From Corbicula japonica (taxonomy: Eukaryota > Mollusca > Bivalvia > Venerida > Cyrenidae), in assembly GCA_038501625.1 (NCBI GenBank), contig JAZAYU010000010.1:3060912-3124911 (forward strand): DNA of 64,000 nt, given 5' to 3'. The translations under genes were made by a program, and so were the position numbers. Under the pieces are notes generated by a model, which did no database searches, was not told the DNA's origin, and saw only the letters and a list, made by a program, of their open reading frames with translations. Below are positions 12,533 through 24,680 of this stretch, in pieces. Each line of letters begins with the position of its first letter. Position 1 is the stretch's first letter.

Positions 12533-15500
12533 ATGACTGATTTTAAAGAGGTTAATTACCAGCCTAGGCAAGACTGGAACCAGACATCGACCGGAGTTGG
12601 TCATCAGTACCGACCTGGATATTATTTTCCAAGTTCACACTATCATGTATGTATTTTCCTTAATTAAATGTATGTTTCCAAAATATAATTATATCAGTAA
12701 CTTTGCTGGATAAAATATTAATAAAATATCATGGTGTTGTTTGCTTAGAGCGATGGTACAGGCAATTGAATGAGGAAATTATGAAGAAGATGGTGATGTT
12801 CTTGGAACACATCTAGTTTAGCGGACCCTAACACTAAAGAGCATCGATTGTGAGAAAATTCATTGCTATCCTAGTCGTGTGTAAAACACATTTCAATTAT
12901 AATGAGTTTAAATGGGGGCTACCGCCCCCATACCACCGCTTTTCTCGCTCAAACGCCGCTGGGCTTTTGTGTTTTGAATATCTGGGGTCCGCTAAACTAG
13001 ATTCTATCCATGTTCTGTCCCAGGATAGATCTACATCATACAGCCTTTAATAGTTTCGCACTATGTGACAATTACTTGAATAAGGCTATTAGCTGCCAAC
13101 CAAGATACAACCTAAATGACTGTGACAAGATCCTATGTCCATAAAACAATGAAACCAGCATGGTCCCTACTACAGAACCATTTGCCCGGTGTGCATATTT
13201 ATCTTTATTCATTAGGTATGGCAAAATTAGAGGCATTTGTCTTTTGCATTATCTACTTTACAATGAGCCCATATTAAGAACTGGCTGAGTTACAGTCAAC
13301 GTTAACTTTATGAAACAATTATACCAAAGAAGAAAACAGACATAACCCTGACCAAAAGCCTTCGACTAGATCTTGACTAGTTGTGTCACCCAGCAGGCAC
13401 ATCAACGTTTATTCAACGTTGAATAAACGTTGAACATCAACGTTGAAATAAGGTTGAAAATGGGAGTTGATTTCAACGTTGATATCAACGTTTATTAAAC
13501 GTTGATATCAACGTTGAATTAACATTTATTAAACGTTGATATCAATGTTGAATCTACGTTTATTAAACGTTGATATCAACGTTGAATCAACGTTTATTAA
13601 ACGTTGATATCAACGTTGAAATCAACTCCCATTTTCAACCTTATTTCAACGTTGATGTTCAACGTTTATTCAACGTTGAATAAACGTTGATGTGCCTGCT
13701 GGGTGGCGACATGCATCGAACTTCGTAAACATGCAAATCGTTCTGTAAAATGACGAAATCATCAAACTTTACTTCGATAAGCTAATGGTACAAATGTATT
13801 TACACTTCAATTCTTACATATTATGATGTAGAAGCACTTACCAACGCTAATATCTGAAACAAAAAGCTAAAACTTTGCCAAAATGTTTTCTCCTTTGTTC
13901 AAATTTTGTAAACAGGAACCGTTATCAGTGTGCATGAGCTTGTCGTCGCGCATGCGTGTTGGATCGCTTAATGTACTTACCCGCGTAATTTAAAATCTCC
14001 GAAAAAGGCCGAATATTGTAAATAAGTATATTATGTTTTTCATAGTAGCTTAATGTGTAACCTTCAGAAAATAAAGCCTTTATTATTATTATTATTATTA
14101 TTATTAATATTATTATTATTATTATTATTGTTATTATTAATTACCTGGATGGATACAAAAATTTCAACGAAGAGAAACTTATCAACGTTGATTCAACGTT
14201 GATCAACGTTGAAACACCAACCATCTTCGTCTATAGTTGATATATGGTTGATATATGGTTGATAATCGTTATCAACGATTTTCAACGTTGATTCAACGTT
14301 GATTCAACGTTGAGTGCCTGCTGGGTCAAAAGCAATACAATTTGAAAGTTTAAAGAAATATAATGAAATACTCTATTTAAAATTGTCACTCTTTATTTCA
14401 AATTTTCGAACACTAGTTCTTTATCAAGAAAATACAGAAATTTTCTTGATAAAGAACTAGTGTTCGAAAATTTGAAATAAAGAGTGACAATTTTAAATAG
14501 AGTTCTTACTAACTTCCCTTTTGGAAGATTATTATATTGTGAATATAATGAAATAGCCAATATTATGAACAAATGTGACCTTAACATTAAACATTTGGAA
14601 TGATCATTACCATTTTTTCATATGCAATATAATGTAAATTTGATGAAGAAATAATTTTAAGCAAACTTTATGTTTATATGACAAATGGCCAAACCTGTCT
14701 CAATGCATTGCATTTTCTTTACATAGCAACACAAAAATCTAAACATTGAAATGACTATTTCAGCCTTCAATAGGAGAGCCTGTTCCCCCACCTCTTGCAC
14801 ACCAAGACCAGATCACCCGAGACCAACATTTTGTAACCACTACTGGAAAAGCACATGACAGAAAATATCCTGCTACACTATACTCCAATCCAGTCCACTT
14901 GAAAGCTCCAGGGCATTGGAAGGTTGATTATGTCAAGGACTTGGCAGAAAAGGTAAAAATAATTTGGGGATACTGTTTCATTGGTACTATAATATTTTTG
15001 ATAGTCATTTTTCCAGATTTTGACAAAGCATAATGTTGTCATCATGTACTTTTATCCAAATCATTATTATCCATTTGGATGATAAACACAGCATTGATCA
15101 CATTTGCACATTCATGATGTCAGATCTGGATCAACTTCTTGGTCAGAAATAACCTAAGGGTAATTAATCTAAGAGTGAACAGTGTATATCCTGATCAGAA
15201 GGCATGGACATGCTGGTTGATCTGTATCTACACTGTTCCCCAATACTATGAATTAAAGGCTTAAAGAAAAACAAATTTTGGCTTTATGCATTATTTTGAA
15301 GATTTAACCAATTAACTTGACTGATGTTGTTGTATGCATTTTTTAGCTTTCCAAAGGAGGATGGCGTCGACCTCTCACGATGGGGAACCAGACCTCAGAA
15401 ACACATGACAGATTCAGGAGTGAGCCAGGAGTAAGACAGAAGTATCACTTTGATGATGCTGCAGGATTAGGGCTGCCACAGAACTTTAACCTGCATGATC

Positions 15501-18500
15501 ATCATGTTGAAGGCCCTAGCAAGGTAATTCTAGAAAAATGATAAAAATTAATGAAAGAATTACAGGCCTCCTAGTGAAACCTTTTAAACCTTTAATTTCA
15601 GAGCAAACCTTTAAATATTCTAAAAAAAAACCTATGAATAACCTGTTATTTTCAGTAAAAACCTATATTTTTGTTCAGACTGCTTGCCATGCCCAGTATT
15701 TTAAAGTAAGTAATGATTGCACTACTGTATTTGATTAGGATACTGCATGTGAATCAATCAGAATGTGTTATTTGAACAGTATGAGATAATAATATTATCA
15801 AACATGCCTATTTCTGATAACTCTGGTTTTAGCGTGTGGGTTTCCATATACAAATAAACATTTTTAGTAAATACATATACGAGGGCTGTCCGGAAAGTTC
15901 GTAGACAAGGCTACAGAATAATTATAAGCAGTCATATCAATAAGCTGTTTTTGGTATTTTGCTCAAGTATGTATTGGCTACATATTTCTAAATTAATAGA
16001 CATGATAACAATAATATTCGCAAAACGCCCATCGCCATGGTAACATGACCGACGGTTCACGGAGCACTTTGATTCCATGACAGTAGCTACTCAAAATAAG
16101 TTAATAAAAATTAAAGTTTTATGCCTGACGCGTTTTTACTTACGCGAAGTTATTTGATATCATTGCATGACATTTGGTGAAAATTATGACGTCATAGGTT
16201 AATAAACAAGTTGTAAACGACCGTTAAGACGCATTTGGGGTGTTTCGAAAAAATGACATCAATTTCACGGACGGAGCAACTGTGTTATCAAGTTTTGTGT
16301 TCATGCTAATATGACACCAACTGAGACGTGGAAGTTTATTTCAAAAGCAGATACGACCGGTAAATGTTCAAGGCAATTTGTGTTTAAGTGGCACAGCAGA
16401 TTTAGAAGCGGGGATGAAAATGTGTTAGCTAAGAAACGAAGCGGACGACCGAAAGTAGAAGAGCCGAATTACGAAGAACGCGTTAGAACAGTTGGAATTG
16501 CGCAGGAAAAGATTTGGAGATTTGGAAGAACTTTGCGTTGGTGTTAGATCAGTGATATCTGGTTTTGATCAAGAATGGTACAAAGGGGTATATCAGCAAT
16601 AGGTCAACCGGCATCAGAAATGCGCAAAATCGTTTGGGCGATATTTTGAGAAGGAGTGATTACGTGATGTTCATTTGACGTTGATGACGTTTAAAAGTGC
16701 TCCGTGTTTATGTATATATGTTGGATGTAAGGACTTTATTATGTTAATGATCATCACAGCCTGACAGTTTTTTTGTAAATTTGTTTGTTAGATATGTATG
16801 TATCTGCTGGCCAAATTTGTTTTATGAATGTATTGCTTTAGTGTAAAAAATAAAGTAGTATATGAACTTTCCGGACAACCCTCGTATATTATGTGTTTTC
16901 AATAAGAATTCCAACAAAAAAGTGTATATTTGCTGGTAAAGTTTTAATATTTTACACTAAAGAGCCTTAACTACCAGAGATTGGAGCCTTTATAAAAAAC
17001 CTTTACTCTTGTTCAGGTGTGCTAGGAGGCCTGGAATTATTAAAAATCTCATTATGGCCAAATGTTTGATGTGTCAGACATGGAAATCTTCTTGTTATTA
17101 AATCCTTGAAGAGAGAGTTACACAATTAAAATACTGAAAGGGAGATCAGCAACAGAAAGTGTACTCTTTGGTTTAATAGTGTCTACCTTGGCTGTTTATG
17201 TAGATAGCACTGTTCTAATTTGTTTAGTCTTTTAATGATGGAGTTTCTGACAATTGCATTCTTGAAAAATGTTGGCAGGTATATAATATCTGAGCCTTAT
17301 ATTTACTTTGGAATAATTATATTTTGCATAGGTTTAATTTTGCATACTGGGTACTTCGGGCTAGGGATAGCGCACCAATTCAAATCACAGTGAAATCAAA
17401 CCATTGAATATATCTGATCTTATAAGAATAGTAAGTGTGCAAATTTATCCTGGTGCAAAAATTTCATTTATGCCTTCTGTACAGAATTTGTTCACCACAG
17501 AAGAAATTTTGTGTAAAACTTTTGTTTTATGGTCATTATGTGATGTACTTTTTTTCCTATGCTATTGCCTATTTACTTACTTATCTGTTGTTTTACAGGT
17601 AGGTCAAGCTACCACCCAGAACCCTAAATTACAAGGCAAACCATTCTATGTACGAGACAAAGGTGTTTTGAATCTACTCGACCCTTATTTAACGACAACT
17701 CACAAAGACCACCGAGCTTTCAAACCAGAGGAGCTAAAGAAATATCCAAAGAAAGATGCAGCTACGTACTGGCAGTGTGAGGACTATCCAAAAGCCTGGG
17801 GCCATGGCCTGAAAGAAAAGTACAGTATATTATTACTGTACATTCAGTTTTATTTGTAAAATACTCATTTTTCTAGATTTTTGTAGGCCAATCTATCTAT
17901 AAACTTAAAACTCCCATGAATAATAGTGTCATATGTAAAATGTAATTTAACCCTTTATAAAACTACCATGAATAATAGTGTCATATGTAAAATGTAATTT
18001 AACCCTTTATAAAACTCCCATAACAATAGTGTCATATGTAAAATGTAATTTAACCCTTTATAAAACTCCCATGAATAATAGTGTCATATGTACAATGTAA
18101 TTTAACCCTTTATTTCATATATATCTGTTTTAATGGCATCTGATCTGGATCTGCACTAGTTGCATCTGGCATCTGATCTGGATCTGCACTAGTTGTGTCT
18201 TGGACTCTTGGTCAGAAAATTTTTTTTAAAGAGATGAAAAAGTCTTCTAATTTTTGGTAATTTTTGTAATATTTTAACATATCTTAACTTAATTTCTGAA
18301 AAGGCTTGTTAGGATATAAATAAGCATCAATAATGTTTGAATTTTTCATTTAAGCCCTCTACCTAAAACATCAGTGCCGAGGGAACAGTTACCAATGAGA
18401 GATACCACATTTTTCACAACCAAAACAAAAATTCCCAGACAACCTAAAGCGATGGTTCCTGTCCCTCACACTGGTCTCAAGTCAGAACAAGCGGACAAGT

Positions 18501-19748
18501 ATGTTCGTCCGTCTGATGTTCGCAGTAAGGAAGCAATGTATTGCCCAGTAGATACACCATTTACCCTGCCTCGTAAGTATTTCTTATTTGTTAATTTTTT
18601 TGCTTTTTAATTTACTCCATTTGTACAGGTTTTATCACATGTGCCAACAGTGTAGATCCAAATCAGCTGACACATCTCTGCTATCTGATCTGGATCTGCA
18701 ATGTTTGCTTCTTTGTCAGAAGTAACCTCATGAATAAAAATTTGAAGTGTAGATCCTGATCAGATGGCAAAGGTGTGCCAGTTGATCTGGATTAACACTG
18801 TTAGCCTCTTATGAAGTAAAGGGCTATTACAATGATATGCATTTTAGTGGTTTACCTAACAAGTATCATTAATATATGAGCATGCAAGCATCTAACTGCT
18901 CTCGATCATCAATAATCTTTGTTTGATGATGAGATAAAATAAGACTGTGTGAAGTAAAGGAGAATAATAACTATGCTGTTTTTTTCATTTTTGGACCCGA
19001 ATTGGCCTGAAAAAAAAATCTACTTAACAAACATCTTCTGATCATGGGAAGTTTTTGTAAAAAAGAGCTGAGCCACGAAAAACATATCCCAGAAGTTGAC
19101 GGCATCCCATAAATGACCTAATTAACCATTTACTTTATACATGTATATATAATTCCTTTTATCACATGGGCAACCAATGTAGATCAAGATCAGCCAGCAC
19201 ATATGTACTGTTTGATCAGGATCTGCACTGTTTCCATTTAGACCAATTGGGTTATTCCTGATTACATGTAGACCTGAACAGTGCAGATCCTGATCAGAGG
19301 GCACATGTGCCAGCTGATCTAAATCAACACTGTTAGCCCAGGCATCAAGGGAGTTAAAGGTTAAGTTGGGCAGAAGACAGTTTAATAATTATGCATTTCT
19401 CATACAGTAAACAAAAGTTAATTCTTGAAAAAATCTCTTTTTTTGGAAAGAAAATGGAATTTGTCACAATTTACAAATGTTTTTCTTTCAAATAAAAATG
19501 TAAAACTGAAAATATTAAAAATGTCACAGAAGAAACATTTTTGTCTCAATTATCAGAATAAATAACATCGAATATCGAAATTGCATCAATTATACAATAA
19601 TTTTTTTTTGCTTACACTTGCGCGTTTTCTTTAATATGTTTATTAATCTCTCATTTCAGCTCCAGGAACAAAATCTATAATGACTGCACCAAAAATGTAC
19701 AACACAGAATACCAACATATTGGAAGTGAGAAACCCATCATGGTGTGA
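12533..19748 (+). CDS. Uncharacterised 335-residue Pro/Tyr/Lys-rich protein (possible ciliary/axonemal protein)
   Basis: Six coding exons: 12533-12646, 14764-14952, 15347-15523, 17599-17819, 18355-18572, 19660-19748. All have GT/AG signals and phases join without a break (1008 bases including TGA). The protein starts MTDFKEVNYQPRQDWNQTST and ends EYQHIGSEKPIMV. No signal peptide, membrane segment or coiled coil is visible. Composition is basic, rich in Pro, Tyr, His and Thr, with scattered short motifs such as MGNQTSETHDRF, THKDHRAF and PPGTKSIMTAP. That pattern, and the TSETH phrase, recall ciliary microtubule-associated or inner proteins (CFAP95/SAXO-like groups), but I cannot assign it to a named family. 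The start is the first ATG in the exon and precedes a good GTATGT donor. The gene structure is well supported; the function is a guess. Confidence 0.85.
13388..13704. mobile_element. 317-bp near-perfect palindrome built of CAACGTTGA units
   Basis: Both ends read ACCCAGCAGGCAC inwards. The first 100 or so bases of each arm match, and the interior is a chain of CAACGTTGA/CAACGTTTATT motifs. A foldback DNA element in intron 1 of gene 2. Confidence 0.8.
14080..14142. repeat. TTA/ATT trinucleotide microsatellite
   Basis: About 60 bp of (TTA)n with two interruptions, between the two CAACGTTGA blocks. Confidence 0.9.
14180..14326. mobile_element. Second CAACGTTGA block with the same terminus
   Basis: CAACGTTGATTCAACGTTGA repeats, then two TATGGTTGATA units, ending GTGCCTGCTGGGT exactly as the palindrome at 13388-13704 does. 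The whole 13388-14326 stretch may be one 939-bp element. Confidence 0.65.
14370..14503. repeat. Perfect 64-bp inverted repeat with 6-bp spacer
   Basis: Left arm 14370-14433, spacer ACAGAA-like 14434-14439, right arm 14440-14503. I found no mismatch between the arms. It lies in intron 1 of gene 2 and would form a long hairpin in the pre-mRNA. Confidence 0.9.
15085..15262. mobile_element. TTAACCC double-hairpin MITE, decayed copy
   Basis: GTATATCCTGATCAGAAGGC then GTTGATCTGTATCTACACTG in intron 2 of gene 2; the termini are eroded. Confidence 0.55.
15553..17040. mobile_element. Foldback element with CAGGCCTCCTAG ends, host of the mariner insert
   Basis: Left AATTACAGGCCTCCTAGTG and right CTAGGAGGCCTGGAATTA are inverted matches. 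Weaker inner matches (AAACCTTTAATT / AACCTTTACTC) follow. The mariner element lies inside, so this one is probably older. Ends are approximate. Confidence 0.45.
15878..16886 (+). mobile_element. Mariner-family element, internally truncated (about 1.0 kb)
   Basis: Terminal inverted repeats TACGAGGGCTGTCCGGAAAG and its near mirror (CTTTCCGGACAACCCTCGTA), beside TA. A frame at 16311-16547 keeps the helix-turn-helix part of a mariner transposase: FVFKWHSRFRSGDENV, then KKRSGRPKVEE, the usual W-H-x-R-F and R-S-G-R-P pattern. The catalytic D,D,D part is absent, so the copy is not autonomous. It sits in intron 3 of gene 2. Confidence 0.8.
17908..18115 (+). repeat. Tandem repeat, about 57-60 bp x 4
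   Basis: Unit AATAATAGTGTCATATGTAA followed by ATGTAATTTAACCCTTTATA, in intron 4 of gene 2. It abuts a partial TTAACCC MITE (18104-18210), whose terminus resembles the end of the unit. Confidence 0.8.
18604..18830. mobile_element. TTAACCC double-hairpin MITE, decayed copy
   Basis: Both hairpins are recognisable (GTGTAGATCCAAATCAGCTG ... and GTGTAGATCCTGATCAGATG ...), in intron 5 of gene 2. Confidence 0.65.
19125..19360. mobile_element. TTAACCC double-hairpin MITE copy
   Basis: From TTAACCATTTACTTTATACA to GGGAGTTAAAGG, with both hairpins, in intron 5 of gene 2. Confidence 0.7.
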
Positions 19749-19796
19749 GGACAAAATCAATGTGAAAAACAAAAAACAATATACAGTTATGCATAA

Positions 19797-19802
19797 AATA
19801 AA
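19797..19802 (+). terminator. Polyadenylation signal AATAAA of gene 2
   Basis: Canonical hexamer 49 bp after the TGA of gene 2, in an AT-rich 3' flank. Confidence 0.6.
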
Positions 19803-20980
19803 GTTTTCTTGAAAGAAAATAAGCCATTCCATTATGACTCAAGAATTTGGCTCTATAAGAATGTTCTAAAATGTGTAAATCACCAAATATACAATACTAC
19901 AAATTCAGTCTGCCTTAAAACACAGGAATATATATATATATTAAGGAATTCAAAAATTTTTTAGAAGAATTTAATTTTGAGTATTATTACTGTGGATTTT
20001 GATAAACATTTTTTACAAATTATATGAAAACACCATCATAATAATAATGAACCAAAATGTGCAATGAAAGTGAACTGAAAATTTAAATAGATTTGTATTT
20101 ACAGTGGAAATATATATGTTGTTAGCACTCAAGAAGAGTTATTGCTAAGCTAATGCACTGACTAATTTCAATGTGATTCCAAACTGTTGATAGTACAATT
20201 TAAAATTACATGTATTTATATTATTAATATTATGCTCTAACTATTTTGGCCTGTTAATGCTGGTAGAAACATGTACCATCAACTGTGTTATTTTAACCCT
20301 TTATTCCATGAATAAACCTTTTATCACATGATGACCAAAAAGCAAAGTCTAGATCCAGATCTGTTTGATCTAGATCTGCATTACTTGTTTTTGGTCAGAT
20401 ATATTATTAATCAATGCAAAAGCGACCAATGTAGATTCAGATTCATGCCAGCCATAGAGTAAATGGTTAAAAACTGTGATGTAGCACAATGTACCTATCT
20501 GCACTGATGGAACATATTATTGTTTTGACAGTTTTACCATTTTTCTGTTTAAGTCACTTCATTTTAAATGTGCTTTTACATAAGTTCTTTCATATGGAAG
20601 TATACATCTTTTTAGAAACATTTAATGTGTTAATATTTTTTTCTTAAATTTATAAGAGTAATTTGTTAGGAGTATGATATATGCAGTATTTTCTTGTGTC
20701 AAAACATGTTTTGGGACATGCACTATGAACAAGATCAGTATTTGACTTCAGGCTAGAGCCTGCACTGTGATAAATGCCAGTTGGTTGATTGTTTTATTAT
20801 GAAGTATGATTAACACGATTCAGTATTGTACTAAGAAAGTTTTTACAAAAAAAATAAGCTAACAGTATTTTTGCAGTTTATTTATAATAAATAAGGTATT
20901 ATTTTAAAATTATGGATTCTATAAGCAGAATGCTTTCTGTTCAGTGTCCTAGTAATGCATGTAACAACTCTGTGAAGGCA

Positions 20981-21126
20981 GGACCCAAGATCATAAAACT
21001 AAGATTGGAAACCAGTCTTTAATCTCAAGCTTCTGATTGGCTGAATTGGCAACCAGTCTTCATTTCAGCCAATCAGATGCTTGAGATTTAAGACTGGTCT
21101 CCAGATTTAGTTTTATGAACTTGAGC
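20981..21126. repeat. Second palindromic family, full copy
   Basis: Arms AAGATCATAAAACTAAGATT ... AATCTCAAGCTTCTGATTGG ... and their inverse around a short centre (GGCAACCAGTCT). Each arm carries ATTGGCTGAA. Confidence 0.85.
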
Positions 21127-22395
21127 ACATATAACAGACATGCGATGGCACATAACAAAGATCATGAGGTCCACGAAGTAAAAGTCCAGGGAGGCATGTA
21201 TCTTAATTAGACAGTCTTAAATTTTTCTTATATTTTGATTGAGCATATTAAGGATAAATATAGTTTCAGAATAACATAAAAATGTTTTTAGTGTTATAGT
21301 CACATTATTTATAGATTTGAAACCAGTTAGAAGAACATCTCATGAATATTAGGTTGTTGACTCTGGTAACCCTTTACTCCATATATACATCTGTTATCAC
21401 ATGGGCAGTATAGATCTAGATCATCTGGCACATCTGTGCCAACTGTTCTGGATCTACACTGGTCTCTTCTTGGTCAGAAATAGCCTTACAAGTCTTATAT
21501 AGAATAGTGTAGATCCTGATAGACAACCTAGATTTGCTGACTGATCAGGATCTACACTTTTCGACCATGGGATAACAACCATATCCCATTGAGTAAAGGG
21601 TTTAAAATATTTCTAGAAAATCTGCTATCTGTTGAAAGCTTACATATTACATTAATTGCGCTCACCACCCTCATTTGTTTTTCTTGTTACTGATGTGATA
21701 TGTAAATAAAGATTTTACTGAACTTGTCTCTTTTCTTTATGAAGTACTAAATGCTAGCTTCTGGTGTTATATCATAGGATTTATAACATGGCAGAGTTCA
21801 GATGCATATTGATATATAGTTGAACCTGCCTAAGCATCCACCTTCATTCAGCAACCACCTGTCTTAACAAGCCAGTTTGAATATGTCTTAAACTGACATT
21901 GTGTTCTTTTTTTTCACATCTTAAACAACCACCTGTGTTTTAGTGGCTCGATACCTTTGAAGGTAAAATATAAGTTGTCCGATCATTGTGAAGTTTGGCA
22001 GGTTGATAGAGTTTAAGGTCCCCCGTTGCATAGCAATATCTGTTTTCCTCTGACTTCACCAAAAACATCTTAAACGCACCCCCTAGCGGCATTCTGGAAT
22101 CATCACGCCGGTCACTTATTTGCATATAACTTTATTGTCTGTCCTGATATTAATTCTGTAAATTTTGTTTTGTAGAGAATTAAATTAAATTAAATTATCT
22201 TTCTGTCTTATTCTTAGTGTTTGATTCATGATAAATGAGCTGTATTTGTTCCATATGCCCTGAGCGGCGTGTAAAATGTTAAGTTATTGCAGACGCGTTT
22301 CCATAATTTTTGTAAAAATAAGAAAAACAGTACGGTGAAAGTTTTTCAATTTTTGATATGTTACTGTTGATGTGGAAATTAACAGAATGAGATAA

Positions 22396-23865
22396 CAAGA
22401 GGGCCATGATGGCCCTATATCGCTCACCTGACTACAAAAGTACTCTCAGCTTGTGGTTTCAGACGAGATTTTTAAAGTTTTTCCTATACAAGTCTATGTG
22501 AAATAAAAAGGCCAATTTTGACCCCAGGGAAATCATTTGAACAATCTTTGTAGAGTTCCACTAGAGGATGCTAAATGCCAAATATCTAAGCTCTAGGCCT
22601 TGTGGTTTCAGACAAGAAGATTTTTTAAAGTTTTTCCTATATAAGTCTATGCAAAATGAAGTGACCCCTGGGGCGGGGCCAATTTTGACCCCAGGGAAAT
22701 CATTTGAACAATCTTTGTAGAGTTCCACTAGAGGATGCTAAATGCCAAATATCTAAGCTCTAGGCCTTGTGGTTTCAGACAAGAAGATTTTTAAAGTTTT
22801 TCCTATATAAGTCTATATAAAATGAAGTGACCCCTGGGGCGGGGCCAATTTTGACCCCAGGGAAATAATTTGAACAATCTTTGTAGAGTTCCACTAGAGG
22901 GTGCTAAGTGCCAAATATCTAAGCTCTAGGCCTTCTGGTTTCAGACAAGAAGATTTTTAAAGTTTTTCCTATATAAGTCAATGCAAAATGAAGTGACCCC
23001 TGGGGTGGGGCCAATTTTGACACCAGGGAAATAATTTGAACAATCTTTGTAGAGTTCCACTAGAGGATGCTAAATGCCAAATATCTAAGCTCTAGGCCTT
23101 GTGGTTTCAGACAAGAAGATTTTTAAAGTTTTTCCTATACAAGTCTATATTAAATGAAGTGACCCCTGGGGCGGGGCCAATTTACACCCCTGGGAAATAA
23201 TTTGAACAATCTTTGTAGAGTTCCATTAGAGGATGCTAAATGCCAATTATCTAAGCTCTAGGCCTTGTGGTTTCAGACAAGAAGATTTTTAAAGTTTTTC
23301 CTATATTAGTATATAAGTCTATGTAAAATGAAGTGACCCCTGGGGCGGGGCCAATTTTGACCCCAGGGAAATCATTTGAACAATCTTTGTAGAGTTCCAC
23401 TAGAGGGTGCTAAGTGCCAAATATCTAAGCTCTAGGCCTTGTGGTTTCAGACAAGAAGATTTTTAAAGTTTTTCCTATATAAGTCTATGCAAAATGAAGT
23501 GACCCCTGGGGTGGGGCCTATTTTGACCTCAGGGAAATAATTTGAACAAACTTTGTAGAGGTCCACTAGAGGATGCTAAATGCCAAATATCTAAGCTCTA
23601 CGCCTTGTGGTTTCAGACAAGAAGATTTTTTAAGTTTTTCCTTTCGGTTGCCATGGCAACCAGAGTTCTGCATGGAATTGATTTCTTTGAACAACTTTGG
23701 AAGAGCTTCATGCAAGGAACATTCCTGCCAAGTTTCAGCAAGATTGGCCCAGGAGTTCAGGAGAAGAAGTCGTTTGAAGAAAAAGTTGACGACACACGGA
23801 CGGACGACGGACATCAGGCGATCACAAAAGCTCGCCATGAGCACTTCGTGCTCAGGTGAGCTAAT
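22396..23865 (+). mobile_element. Terminal-motif element with a core array of about 168-bp repeats
   Basis: Left end AAGAGGGCCATGATGGCCCT then CGCTCACCTGA; right end GTGCTCAGGTGAGCTAA, an inverted match to GCTCACCTGA. In between, the phrase TTTGTAGAGTTCCACTAGAG recurs seven times at about 165-173 bp spacing (near 22545, 22710, 22880, 23043, 23209, 23382, 23550). The frames over 23542-23935 read this repeat. The layout resembles bivalve pearl-type and Helentron-associated non-autonomous elements; I have not matched it to a named family. Confidence 0.75.
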
Positions 23866-24221
23866 AAAAACATACCGTAACCAAATAGGTTATCGGGCCA
23901 CCTCACCTCAAGCAGCCACTCTTTGTCAGGTTTGACTGTATTTACACATCTGAATGACACCCTGTGACAAATCCAGCGATGTATCAGCAGAAGCTTTTTA
24001 TTAGTTCAATTTAAACACAAATACGCTTTATAGAGCTTTTTAAATAACGGAAATACTTTGCTGAGTATGTTCATCAAGCAACTTATGATGTCAAAAATAA
24101 TGAGTGATGTCAGAAAACAAAAGGTGGAGATCTATGCAGACAAACCATTATCCCTTGACTCTGTATATACAGCTTTTATCACATGTCCAAACAGTTTAGA
24201 TCCAGAGCAGCTGGCATATGA

Positions 24222-24351
24222 CAGTATGCAGTCTGTAGGTTCGTATTATTTCTCTTGCGTATGTAAACCACATCATGCTCAACCTTTGGTCTCGCGTCAT
24301 ATTGTTTACATACCCCAACTTGAAAAATACTAACCTACAGAAAGCATACTG
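24222..24351. mobile_element. 130-bp MITE with CAGTATGC termini
   Basis: Imperfect 26-bp inverted ends (CAGTATGCAGTCTGTAGGTT against CAGTATGCTTTCTGTAGGTT), with further inner symmetry (ATGTAAACCA / TGTTTACATA). It interrupts a TTAACCC MITE remnant. Confidence 0.75.
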
Positions 24352-24639
24352 TTATAATATTCCCTATTTATCAGTCTAAGAGGTTGGCCCTTGAAACAGA
24401 CACTACAACAAAATAAACACTTAACAGTGCTTTACTTTCACACACTTATTTATAAGGTTCATTTGATTGTCCCAAACAATCTATATCACAGACAAGTAAC
24501 ATGGTATTTTAAAAATAGTTCCATGAAATACATGTAATAATATGTAAAGTCCTATTTATTTTTATGTCATTTCTTGCAGCTTTTGCTTGGATTTATCATA
24601 TGACAATATGTAAAAATTACTATATCCATGTAAAAGCTC

Positions 24640-24680
24640 CATGAAGAATGGGTGTTTATCCCCCTGAAACGTTGGAATTA
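24640..24680 (+). mobile_element. Possible tail of a Penelope-like element
   Basis: GAAGAATGGGTGTTTATCCC followed by CCTGAAACGTTGGAA resembles the conserved phrase after Penelope-like reading frames (CTGAAACGTCGG). No reverse transcriptase or GIY-YIG frame is attached. Weak. Confidence 0.25.

Noticed and set aside
13388..14326. CRISPR-like array (regular CAACGTTGA repeats)
   Set aside because: Eukaryotic intron; repeats are self-complementary without unique spacers of constant length and have transposon-like termini.
23542..23935. Overlapping frames on both strands of 92-120 codons
   Set aside because: They lie in the tail of an array element and are open on both strands; no exon signals or family match.
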